Part shown: piece by piece, positions 1 to 6,469 of the stretch
Position numbering within the stretch: the stretch's first letter is position 1
Layout of the letters: each line of letters opens with the position of its first letter
Assembly: GCA_905236755.1 (NCBI GenBank)
Contig: CAJOCR010000018.1
Location: forward strand, 1 to 43,688
Direction: 5' to 3'
DNA: 43,688 bases
DNA from: an uncultured Prevotella sp.
GTDB lineage: Bacteria; Bacteroidota; Bacteroidia; Bacteroidales; Bacteroidaceae
Program-made: the position numbers and the translations under genes
Notes under the pieces: generated by a model
Told to the model about the DNA's origin: nothing
The model's database searches: none
What the model saw: only the letters and a program-made list of their open reading frames with translations

Positions 1-183
1 AAAACCACGGCACGTTGTGCCTGTAAAAACCCTAACGAAAAATCAAATCATAATGCATACTTATTCTGTATAAGGTTTTTATATGTTTTTCTCTCGAAGT
101 CCTCATTGCCACACGGCAAACAAAAATGAGATATAACAAATGACCGTCGGCTATCGCCTCCGGCATGGAATGACACTTTCGCT
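1..183. other. Left flank of the IS110 element, non-coding
   Basis: No credible gene is seen here. Two small perfect hairpins are visible: GGCAC/GTGCC with a 3-nt loop (9-21) and TTGCC/GGCAA with a 4-nt loop (106-119). Short palindromes of this kind recur on the other side of the element (1773-1869), so the insertion may lie in a cluster of REP-like palindromes, which are known targets of IS110-family elements. That link is inference. Confidence 0.5.
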
Positions 184-216
184 GTTAGGTATTATGCTTG
201 TTTACGAAAAAATGAT

Positions 217-224
217 TAGTTTTG
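217..224 (+). promoter_or_regulatory. -7 promoter box for the bridge RNA and transposase
   Basis: TAGTTTTG matches the Bacteroidetes -7 consensus TAnnTTTG. The expected start of transcription, about 6 nt downstream, falls at about 230, exactly where the long-range closing stem of the putative bridge RNA begins. Confidence 0.5.
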
Positions 225-229
225 TAGCA

Positions 230-360
230 CCAAGCAAGTAGACCTCAAGTTGCAATAGGCTGCAATCCTACCTCGAAGTATGGTTCCGATGTCTGTAGAC
301 GAATCATTGGCCGTTAGAGACCTTATAGAAGCTTACGATGTCAGAGACATTGGGCTTGGA
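230..360 (+). ncRNA. Putative IS110 bridge RNA
   Basis: This non-coding stretch sits between a -7 box and the transposase start. CCAAGC at 230-235 can pair with GCTTGG at 354-359 and close a domain of about 130 nt. Inside are local hairpins: TTGCA/TGCAA around a 6-nt loop near 255-270, GTCT/AGAC near 290-300, and ATGTC/GACAT with an AGA loop near 338-350. The string TATAGAAGC (324-332) is identical to 1757-1765 just after the transposase stop, as expected of a donor-binding guide. In the characterised IS621 system, a left-end RNA of about 177 nt guides donor and target recognition. The function here is inferred from position, structure and the match. Confidence 0.55.
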
Positions 361-384
361 TTTTTAACTCCATAACTAATCACA

Positions 385-1743
385 ATGGCAAAATTAGCAA
401 AAAAGAAGCAAACCGCCAAAGGTTTGAGGTTCGAAGTTGTAAATCCTAATGCCGCAGGCATAGATATATCTCCCAAAGAGATGCAAGTCTGTGTTCCTGC
501 TGACAGGGACGGTGACTGTAATCGTACGTTTGACGTCTATACGGAAGACCTGCATTACATTGCAGAATGGCTCAAGGCATGCCGTATTGATACTGTTGCG
601 ATGGAATCAACAGGTATCTACTGGCTCCCAGTATTCCGTGTCTTGAAAGACGCTGGATTTGATGTCATTCTCGTAAACGCCAGCGATGTGAAGAACTACT
701 CTGGTCGCAAGACCGATGCTGATGATGCAGAATGGCTGATGATGCTCCATAGTTATGGCTTGCTAAAACCATGCTTCCAACCTGAGAACATAGCCCGTAC
801 AATGCGTAACCTCATTCGACACAGGGACAATCTTATCCGCTCAGCCAGTCGTGAGGTTTTACACCTGCAAAAGGCGATGGAGCAGATGAACCTTAAGTTG
901 GATAATGTATTCTCAGATATCCTCGGCAAGTCTGGTCAGGCAATCATAAAGGCAATCATATCTGGAGAAAGAGACCCCAAAAAGCTCTCAGCTCTGGCAG
1001 ATCCACGCTGCAAGACCAGCAAGGAGGAAATCGAGAAATCACTTCAAGCAACATGGGATGAAGAGCATCTCTTTGAGATGAAGCAGAGTGACACCTTGTA
1101 TCAGACATACCAGCAGCTCATTGCTGAATGTGACGACAAGATCAGTGAGATTGCAACGAAATATGCAGCCATGGTAGATGCGCCAAAAGCAGAGTTGCTG
1201 CGTAGTGGGAAGTACAACACCAAGAAGAACCAAATCGGTTTCGATGTTGAAAAAGCTGCCTTTGAACTCTGGGGAGTCAATGTCATGCGGATACCTGGAA
1301 TGAGCAGAGCCTCTCTACTCAGACTTCTCGGAGAACTGGGACAGAACTTCACAACAAAGTTTGCAGACGTAAGCCACTTCTTAAGTTGGGCCAACTTGGT
1401 ACCAAACAACAAGATTTCCGGCGGGGCATTATTGTCGAGCAAGGTGCCAAAGAAAAAGAATCCCGTTGGGATTGTCTTCCGTCAAGCCGCAAACACACTC
1501 AAAGCAGCAAAATGTCCGTTAGGCGACTATTTTAGACACATAAGAGCCAAAGGTGGACATTTGCAGGCTATGGTCGCAACAGGTAAGAAACTGGCCTCTA
1601 TTTTCTTTCTCATGGTACAACGGAAAGTGGAATACGATGAGAATATCTATGCCAATCAACGAAAGGCAGAACTACAGAACAAGGTTTTGCATCTACAAAA
1701 ACGACTTACACGTATGCAACTAGAACTTGCTAACTGTGGATAA
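385..1743 (+). CDS. IS110-family transposase (DEDD RuvC-like plus Tnp_20)
   Basis: A 452-residue recombinase. The N-terminal RuvC-like domain shows the acidic residues of the DEDD family in AAGIDIS (D near residue 27), AMESTGIYW (E near 74) and KTDADDAEWL (D pair near 110). The central part, roughly residues 150-270, is helical. The C-terminal Tnp_20 domain shows the RIPGMS helix-hairpin motif and KISGGALLSSKVPKKKNP, which contains the expected serine nucleophile region, followed by a short coiled-coil tail rich in Leu and Lys. The length is slightly above the usual 320-430. The frame is open throughout with no truncation, so the element may be active. It would act with the RNA encoded just upstream to excise and insert the element. 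Confidence 0.93.
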   Translation: MAKLAKKKQTAKGLRFEVVNPNAAGIDISPKEMQVCVPADRDGDCNRTFDVYTEDLHYIAEWLKACRIDTVAMESTGIYWLPVFRVLKDAGFDVILVNASDVKNYSGRKTDADDAEWLMMLHSYGLLKPCFQPENIARTMRNLIRHRDNLIRSASREVLHLQKAMEQMNLKLDNVFSDILGKSGQAIIKAIISGERDPKKLSALADPRCKTSKEEIEKSLQATWDEEHLFEMKQSDTLYQTYQQLIAECDDKISEIATKYAAMVDAPKAELLRSGKYNTKKNQIGFDVEKAAFELWGVNVMRIPGMSRASLLRLLGELGQNFTTKFADVSHFLSWANLVPNNKISGGALLSSKVPKKKNPVGIVFRQAANTLKAAKCPLGDYFRHIRAKGGHLQAMVATGKKLASIFFLMVQRKVEYDENIYANQRKAELQNKVLHLQKRLTRMQLELANCG

Positions 1744-1772
1744 AGTGTATTTGTTATATAGAAGCAAGGCGG

Positions 1773-1869
1773 TATCGCTTGCGATAACGCAGAGAGAAGA
1801 TGGTGAAGGCGGTGAAAGCTCGCTTTCACAAGACCGAAGGCATATTCTCGCATAGATGCCACAGGCATC
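1773..1869. repeat. Three perfect short hairpins in 97 bp
   Basis: The hairpins are TATCGC/GCGATA with loop TT (1773-1786), GTGAAAGC/GCTTTCAC with loop TC (1812-1829) and GATGCC/GGCATC with loop ACA (1855-1869). They are spaced about 26 bp apart and share no sequence, so this is a cluster of small palindromes rather than copies of one unit. They may be remnants of the REP-like target of the IS. Function unknown. Confidence 0.5.
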
Positions 1870-1961
1870 GTCATGCTTCGAGGTGTTTTCTCGGTTTTTC
1901 TTCATTCTTCAAATCTCAAGGTTGCTGGTTGATAGCATTTTCTTTCTTGCTTATAAAAAAA

Positions 1962-1999
1962 GAATCTCGAACGCATCTCGAAGGCATCTCGAAGGAATA
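1962..1999 (-). repeat. 11-bp-period intergenic repeat, copy A
   Basis: Read on the minus strand, the units are TTCCTTCGAGA, TGCCTTCGAGA and TGCGTTCGAGA, head to tail with no gap. The shared consensus TKCCTTYRRGA is also found at 6347, 7877, 40167 and 42953. All copies are intergenic. Confidence 0.7.
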
Positions 2000-2085
2000 G
2001 CGAAGGTTTATCCTTGAATAAATGTAAAGGATTGAGAAAAAACGAACCAAAGAGAAAAAAAGGAGTATCAAAGAAAGTAAATATT

Positions 2086-2121
2086 AAAGGCTCCTGCGGA
2101 TTAATTTCTACAAGAGCCTTT
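2086..2121 (-). terminator. Probable terminator downstream of the PAP2 gene
   Basis: AAAGGCTC (2086-2093) pairs perfectly with GAGCCTTT (2114-2121) around a 20-nt loop. It lies about 120 bp beyond the stop of the PAP2 phosphatase gene. The loop is long and the T-tract weak, so it may be only a processing or stabilising hairpin. Confidence 0.4.
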
Positions 2122-2137
2122 ACTTTATCATTTATCA

Positions 2138-2190
2138 ACCAACGGTCACTGACTGAGCGTTTGCTGTCAGCGCAGCTGGTGCAAACATAA
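2138..2190 (-). repeat. Structured dispersed repeat, copy 1
   Basis: On the minus strand: stem GTTTGC/GCAAAC (2181-2186 with 2159-2164), internal loop AC and ACA, then inner stem CAGC/GCTG with a 3-nt loop, followed by a GTCAGTGAC palindrome. It matches copies at 7796 and 7989 in order and spacing. The outer stem differs in sequence but keeps its pairing. Confidence 0.65.
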
Positions 2191-2238
2191 GTGCGAAGGA
2201 AGGAGTTCCTCTGACCAAAGGGAAGAAATTATCATCTA

Positions 2239-3639
2239 TCATTTAGCAAAGCGCTGTGCTGCTTTGCGCAATTCTTTCTTCACTTCTTCCAATTCCTTAT
2301 TGAATTCTGGATTGGCATGCAAACGGGCAAACATGGTTGATGCTTGAATGCGTGCGGCATCAACATCGGTTTGCCAATGATAGCCTGCTATAACACGACT
2401 CTGCCCATATTCGAAACCACGTTTAAGAATCTGTTCGCTACGAGCAGGATTTAATTCTGTTAGCAATAAGGCATCAGCCCATCCAGCCAAGGTGTGGAAA
2501 GAAGGATATGAGCTGCTATTGATGTGACTTGCTTCTTCCTCTGGGATAATGGTGTTCTCGCCAAAGCGCACATAAGGACGCTTGCGGAATGATTGGTTCT
2601 TGAGTGTTTTACCCACATAATGAAGGTCGTTGCTCATCTTGTTCATAAGTGCAAGCAGCTTTGGCAGAGTGCTTTCGTTGATTGGATAGCCAAATGCCTC
2701 GGAATAGTTGGCAGCTATGTCTTTTGCCCATGATGGTGCATCTTTTATAGCCTGTGCACCTCGCTCAGCTCTCAGACTCTTACCACGCCAATAGCCGTAG
2801 TAGTCTTTAAACATACGCATTTCGGTTGTGTCTGGAGGTGCAGGCATAAAATTGCGCACAGAAACATATTGTGCAACAGGAAGGAAACCCTTGTCGCTTG
2901 GCGAGTTATCAATCTTTATCCCCGAAATGCGAAGATATTCTTTTTTGGCAGCCTCAAGATCTTTGCAGAACTGTGCATCGGCATGTATGCGAGCATAGGC
3001 AGCTGCAGCAACGGTAAAAGCTGCATCAACATCGCTCTGCCAATGATACCCAGCTATTACGCGATTGATGCCATACTGATAGCCACATGAAATGATTGTG
3101 TCTTGACGGGTAGGATTTATCTCTGAGAGAAGCAGAGCAAGAGTCCATCCACGATTGGTGTGTCCTGATGGATAAGAGCCATTATGCTTCAAATCTTCCT
3201 CGTCGGGGAGATAAATGGTATGTTCGTTGAACTGTGCATAAGGGCGACGACGGAAATAATATTCCTTTGCTTTGTTTACAGCCTGATAAGTGGTATTGAG
3301 ATATTTCTCAACAAGACGATAGAGCTTTGGAGTATGTTCCTTGGTTATTGTCATTCCAAAGGCACCACTAAAATAAACCAGAGTGCTGTCAATATCCCAT
3401 ACCGCACCGAAACGAGCCTGTTCTCTGCGTTGTGCATTATTACGTTGAGCCTTGCCCCACATATATTGATTAAAATCATCGACAAAAGCCAACGATGCCG
3501 TGTCGGGCGGAGCAGGCAGATAGTTTACAGCATTAGGAAACTCATCTATTGAAAGATACTGATCACTTGCTTTCTTCTGTCCCAACACAACTGTTGTTGA
3601 GAGCAGGAAAAGCAACAAGATAAAGCTTTTTCTGTTCAT
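2239..3639 (-). CDS. Tandem-domain PAP2 / class A non-specific acid phosphatase
   Basis: 466 residues with a signal peptide (about residues 1-20, ending before Gln), so periplasmic or surface. Two PAP2 domains follow each other. Domain 1 has KEYYFRRRP, SYPSGHT and NRVIAGYHWQSD. Domain 2 has KNQSFRKRP, SYPSFHT and SRVIAGYHWQTD. The family signature is KX6RP, PSGH and SRX5HX3D. Domain 1 has Asn instead of Ser in the third motif, and domain 2 has Phe instead of Gly in the second. The key His residues are kept in both. Known class A phosphatases have one such domain of about 230-250 residues, so this is an internal duplication. It probably releases phosphate from organic phosphoesters. The stop codon lies in a TAAATGATAGATGATAA tract that also occurs near 7917. 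Confidence 0.88.
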   Translation of the reverse strand: MNRKSFILLLFLLSTTVVLGQKKASDQYLSIDEFPNAVNYLPAPPDTASLAFVDDFNQYMWGKAQRNNAQRREQARFGAVWDIDSTLVYFSGAFGMTITKEHTPKLYRLVEKYLNTTYQAVNKAKEYYFRRRPYAQFNEHTIYLPDEEDLKHNGSYPSGHTNRGWTLALLLSEINPTRQDTIISCGYQYGINRVIAGYHWQSDVDAAFTVAAAAYARIHADAQFCKDLEAAKKEYLRISGIKIDNSPSDKGFLPVAQYVSVRNFMPAPPDTTEMRMFKDYYGYWRGKSLRAERGAQAIKDAPSWAKDIAANYSEAFGYPINESTLPKLLALMNKMSNDLHYVGKTLKNQSFRKRPYVRFGENTIIPEEEASHINSSSYPSFHTLAGWADALLLTELNPARSEQILKRGFEYGQSRVIAGYHWQTDVDAARIQASTMFARLHANPEFNKELEEVKKELRKAAQRFAK

Positions 3640-3707
3640 AAGTATTATGACTTATTAGTTTGATAGTTCATAATTTTTGGGAAATAAGAGTGCTGTTTAC
3701 TATAATT

Positions 3708-4019
3708 CTATCCCACAACCATAGCAAACTGCAAGCCAAGAGCATTAGATATCTGCAAGAATGTGGATAGTTGCATATCGCTGTTGCCACGTTCTATCTG
3801 AGAGATATACTCACGTTTCTTACCTATTTTATCAGCCAACTGCTGCTGTGTCATCTTCTGAGCCTTACGATGCTCCTTTAGCAGTTCGGCAAAATAATAC
3901 GACTTGGCGCGAGCCTCAAAAGCCTCACGTTCAGGAGTACCAGGCGCACCATATTCTTCTTTTACGAGAGAATCAAAACCTTTCATCTCGTTCCATTTCT
4001 TTTCATTAATCTTCTTCAT
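3708..4019 (-). CDS. XRE-family antitoxin of a HigBA-like pair
   Basis: 103 residues from the ATG at 4019. I chose this start over the upstream ATG at 4037 because GGAGGAAAGAAT directly precedes it, a clear Shine-Dalgarno. A helix-turn-helix of the Cro/CI type occupies residues about 45-100 (KMTQQQLADKIGKKREYISQIERGNSD, shown split as KMTQQQLADKIGKK and REYISQIERGNSD). The N-terminal 40 residues are charged and likely bind the toxin. The gene overlaps the end of the toxin gene by 14 bp, indicating translational coupling. It likely neutralises the toxin and, with it, represses the shared promoter through the palindrome at 4369-4384. Confidence 0.85.
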   Translation of the reverse strand: MKKINEKKWNEMKGFDSLVKEEYGAPGTPEREAFEARAKSYYFAELLKEHRKAQKMTQQQLADKIGKKREYISQIERGNSDMQLSTFLQISNALGLQFAMVVG

Positions 4020-4362
4020 ATTCTTTCCTCCAAGCATTATAAATTGTTTCAGCCCTTCTTAGCTCTGCCCTATATTGCTTCGTATCTTTTTTCAAGAACG
4101 AATTAAGCATCAGTACTTTTTTTGATTGTATAAAGCTATCTGCATCTATAGCAAAAATGATAGATCTATACTCATTAGAACTTACCGACACTCTCATTTC
4201 ATAGAACGACGAATTCTGCAGTTTTTTTACAAACTTTTCGTTCACAAGATACTCAGTACTCATGATTTGCATCACATACATATACTTTTCTCTTACTTTA
4301 GGATTCAGACTTGTAATAAAGTCTAAAAACTCTTTTGTGAATTTAATTTCTCTTATTTCCAT
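4006..4362 (-). CDS. RelE/HigB-type toxin (Gp49-like)
   Basis: 118 residues. The longer frame opens with a TTG inside the -7 promoter box, so the ATG at 4362 is preferred. The protein resembles the Gp49-like HigB family: REIKFTKEFLDFITSLNPKV at the start, a central EYLVNEKFVKKLQNSSFYEMR, the VSSNEYRSIIF strand, and a C-terminal KVLMLNSFLKKDTKQY typical of ribosome-dependent mRNA interferases (the LxxF-KK-xxK-T pattern). Toxin-first order is characteristic of HigBA systems. The exact family is inferred from motif pattern, not a search. It probably cleaves mRNA at the ribosome when the antitoxin is lost. Confidence 0.82.
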   Translation of the reverse strand: MEIREIKFTKEFLDFITSLNPKVREKYMYVMQIMSTEYLVNEKFVKKLQNSSFYEMRVSVSSNEYRSIIFAIDADSFIQSKKVLMLNSFLKKDTKQYRAELRRAETIYNAWRKEYEED

Positions 4363-4365
4363 ACG

Positions 4366-4384
4366 CAAAAGTAATTAATTACTT
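4366..4384 (-). promoter_or_regulatory. Promoter and palindromic operator of the toxin-antitoxin pair
   Basis: AAGTAATTAATTACTT (4369-4384) is a perfect 16-bp palindrome that overlaps the -7 box TACTTTTG (minus strand, 4366-4373). The overlap is what autorepression by a toxin-antitoxin complex would need. The toxin ATG lies only 3 nt beyond the -7 box, so the mRNA would be leaderless or nearly so. Confidence 0.65.
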
Positions 4385-4424
4385 CTATATCTCCAAATAT
4401 TCGGAATAAATTTATTCCTTTTTG

Positions 4425-4508
4425 GCGGTTTAGTGGTTTGGTCGTTTAGGTGTTTAGGTGTTTGGAAAAACTAAAAAGCCTTTGAGCCTAACATGCTCAA
4501 AGGCTTTT
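4425..4508 (-). terminator. Strong bidirectional terminator hairpin with G/T-rich tract
   Basis: AAAAGCCTTTGAGC (4474-4487) pairs perfectly with GCTCAAAGGCTTTT (4495-4508) around a 7-nt loop. The A and T tails make it usable on both strands. It lies 20 bp beyond the stop of the lipoprotein gene. Next to it, 4425-4465 is a G/T-only-like tract with repeated GTTTAGGT units of unknown role. Confidence 0.8.
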
Positions 4509-4528
4509 CATATAATATTTAATGAATG

Positions 4529-6211
4529 TTACTCGTCCATGTTTACAATTACATCAACATCGTAGTTGTCGCCGTTAGAACCTGTCAATACAGATACCTT
4601 ACCACGATTCTCGCCTGTGATAGGAACCCAAAGAGCAATCTTCTCGCCATTAGAGGTGGTTGCCTCATACTTTATCGACATGTTGGCTGCCTCGAAATGA
4701 ACATAGGTTCTTGCGAGGTTCTGATACTGCGATGCACCACTCCAATCCAAGTTAACGCGTTCTGCAGCGTCCTTGGTGATGTCGCAAACATAGAATCCAT
4801 CGTTGTCAACATCACCGCAAGCTATACCGTTAATGAAGGCGTTTATGCTACCAGGATAGTGTGCTGGCAACACAAATGCCTTAAAGACATTATCTCCCGT
4901 TTCTCTTGGATCAAAAACATACATGATACGCAATGGAGGATTCTGACCGTCATCGTTAGAGATGAACTTGAATGTTGGCTCGTCAGTAGCAAAGCCCTTA
5001 GCAAAGAACTTGTCGTCATCAAAGCCAATACCTATATCCATTGATGTACCATACAACTTTGTGCCGACAGTAGCATTAGCAACGTTCACACTATATATAT
5101 CCAGTCGGTTTGGATCTTCAGGATGTCCGTCTGGCTGATGATGAACGCGTACAGCATAGAACTCGCCAGCAATAGTACCCAGCGACCAACGTGTGTTTTC
5201 ATCATTTCCGTCGCCCTCAGGAAGCACAAGTTTAGTCAAACTATTGGTGGATGTGTTATAGATGTAAGGAACAGGGAAAAGTTTCTCTACGCCACGATCC
5301 ATAACCTTTTCACGACAAACAACACCAAGGTTGTTGCCAGCAGGAAGTATGTGAGCCACATAATATTTATTGTCAATCGTAGCTGGGATTATCTCCTGAT
5401 AGCTTAGTGAAGTGCCGTTGTCGGTAATGCGAAGCACTCTACCAGCAACATAAGCGCGATCCATATCGTAACCTCCTTCGCGCACATAGATGTGATTGCC
5501 CACAGCATGAACCCATCCGTTAATCATGCTCTGTGGGTTGTAGCCATCACCCAAATCTTTTGGTGCACCATCGGCAGGCTCCCAATTAAAGAGGGCACCA
5601 TCACTCTTGCGAATAATAAACTGTCCACCATGCACGCTGCGATGAGTATTATTGTAATCATCGCGAATCTTTGTGAGAATATTCTTAACTGGACCTGGCT
5701 CCATCTCTGAATATCCTGGCACCTGATAGTAGCAATTACTCAGCCACAGATAGTTGTCGCCAACATTGAAGATGAAGTTTGGAACAATTCTCAAACTTGA
5801 GCTCACCTGCTGAATAACAGTCTTTATCTCCTGCTTCTGCTCAGAAGTAGCCTCGTCAGCATCTTTCTCCTTGCCTGTTTCATCCTTAACAGCCACTTCC
5901 ACGTTGAATGTGAAGTTCACCTCGATGAACTTCATGTCGTCGGAAACCTTAAGAAGCGAGTTAACCACCTCTACATCGCCTTCAGCACGCGACATTGCAT
6001 TTGTAGCCACACGCGAACCTGTTGATTTTCTACCCACAGCCACAGCCTTAGCCCCACTGATGTTGGTGCCACTGGCATTTGCTGCCTTAAATACTATATT
6101 GACATTTCCTATAGTGCCATTACCTCCACCTCCATTATCGTCACTGCTTGAGCAAGCTGTAAATACAACTGCTGGTAATGTAACAAGCATTAATGCGAAT
6201 ATTTTCCTCAT
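4529..6211 (-). CDS. Secreted lipoprotein of unknown function
   Basis: 560 residues from the ATG at 6211, chosen because MRKIFALMLVTLPAVVF then forms a normal lipoprotein signal with lipobox TACSS. A Gly/Asn linker (DDNGGGGNG) follows. An N-terminal part of about 150 residues precedes repeated strand-rich segments such as GNHIYVREGG, GRVLRITDNG and LDIYSVNVANA, which suggest a beta-propeller-like fold similar to the DUF4374-type lipoproteins of Bacteroidetes. I do not recognise the family with certainty. It stands alone between two terminators or promoters, so it is probably monocistronic. It is likely surface-exposed or periplasmic. No catalytic motif is seen. Confidence 0.7.
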   Translation of the reverse strand: MRKIFALMLVTLPAVVFTACSSSDDNGGGGNGTIGNVNIVFKAANASGTNISGAKAVAVGRKSTGSRVATNAMSRAEGDVEVVNSLLKVSDDMKFIEVNFTFNVEVAVKDETGKEKDADEATSEQKQEIKTVIQQVSSSLRIVPNFIFNVGDNYLWLSNCYYQVPGYSEMEPGPVKNILTKIRDDYNNTHRSVHGGQFIIRKSDGALFNWEPADGAPKDLGDGYNPQSMINGWVHAVGNHIYVREGGYDMDRAYVAGRVLRITDNGTSLSYQEIIPATIDNKYYVAHILPAGNNLGVVCREKVMDRGVEKLFPVPYIYNTSTNSLTKLVLPEGDGNDENTRWSLGTIAGEFYAVRVHHQPDGHPEDPNRLDIYSVNVANATVGTKLYGTSMDIGIGFDDDKFFAKGFATDEPTFKFISNDDGQNPPLRIMYVFDPRETGDNVFKAFVLPAHYPGSINAFINGIACGDVDNDGFYVCDITKDAAERVNLDWSGASQYQNLARTYVHFEAANMSIKYEATTSNGEKIALWVPITGENRGKVSVLTGSNGDNYDVDVIVNMDE

Positions 6212-6266
6212 AACCATTTGTTTGTTAGTGTAATTTAAAGAATTCGTTAGCATAATCTGATATTCG

Positions 6267-6274
6267 CAAATATA
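6267..6274 (-). promoter_or_regulatory. -7 promoter box of the lipoprotein gene
   Basis: TATATTTG on the minus strand fits TAnnTTTG. It predicts a transcript start near 6260 and a leader of about 50 nt to the ATG at 6211. Confidence 0.5.
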
Positions 6275-6346
6275 CAGAAAATCAGTTTTGCCCTCCTAAT
6301 AAAATACACAAATTAACATTATTAACATTCCAGCCCTTGCGTCCTG

Positions 6347-6390
6347 TTCATTCGAGATTCCTTTAGGATGCCTTTAGGATTCGTTTAGGA
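6347..6390 (+). repeat. 11-bp-period intergenic repeat, copy B
   Basis: Four head-to-tail units: TTCATTCGAGA, TTCCTTTAGGA, TGCCTTTAGGA and TTCGTTTAGGA. The array is followed by a pyrimidine-rich stretch (6396-6456) of repeated TTTTAC and ACCCTTTT words that runs up to the sstT promoter. Confidence 0.75.
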
Positions 6391-6456
6391 TGAATTACCT
6401 TTTTACTCTTTTACTTTTTTACCCTTTTTACCCCTTTACCCTTTTACTTTTTTTAT

Positions 6457-6464
6457 TATCTTTG
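6457..6464 (+). promoter_or_regulatory. -7 promoter box of sstT
   Basis: TATCTTTG matches the consensus exactly. The ATG begins only 5 nt after the box, so the transcript should begin at or near the A of the ATG (leaderless), unless translation starts at the Met at codon 13. Confidence 0.55.
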
Positions 6465-6469
6465 CAGAT

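Larger units (their letters stand above)
184..1765 (+). mobile_element. IS110-family insertion sequence
   Basis: The element holds one DEDD transposase gene with about 200 nt of non-coding DNA before it and only about 22 nt after it. This is the layout of the IS110 group, whose bridge RNA lies in the long left end. There are no terminal inverted repeats, as expected for the family. The ends are my estimate. The left end is placed at GTTAG (184-188) and the right end at TATAGAAGC (1757-1765), because both strings also occur close together inside the putative bridge RNA (313-317 and 324-332), as donor guides would. Exact ends need comparison with an empty site. Confidence 0.6.
1744..2238. other. 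Gene-free 495 bp holding hairpins and dispersed repeats
   Basis: No convincing gene is seen; the short frames here are low complexity. In order the stretch holds the right end of the IS, three perfect short hairpins (1773-1869), an 11-bp-period repeat (1962-1999), a terminator-like hairpin (2086-2121), and copy 1 of a structured repeat (2138-2190). These are listed separately. Confidence 0.6.

Noticed and set aside
4363..4368. TTG start of the toxin gene
   Set aside because: The TTG is part of the -7 box TACTTTTG; the ATG two codons later is used instead.
4526..5044. Plus-strand open frame of 172 codons opposite the lipoprotein gene
   Set aside because: It is antisense to a gene with a clear lipoprotein signal, starts inside the terminator region and shows no domain pattern.
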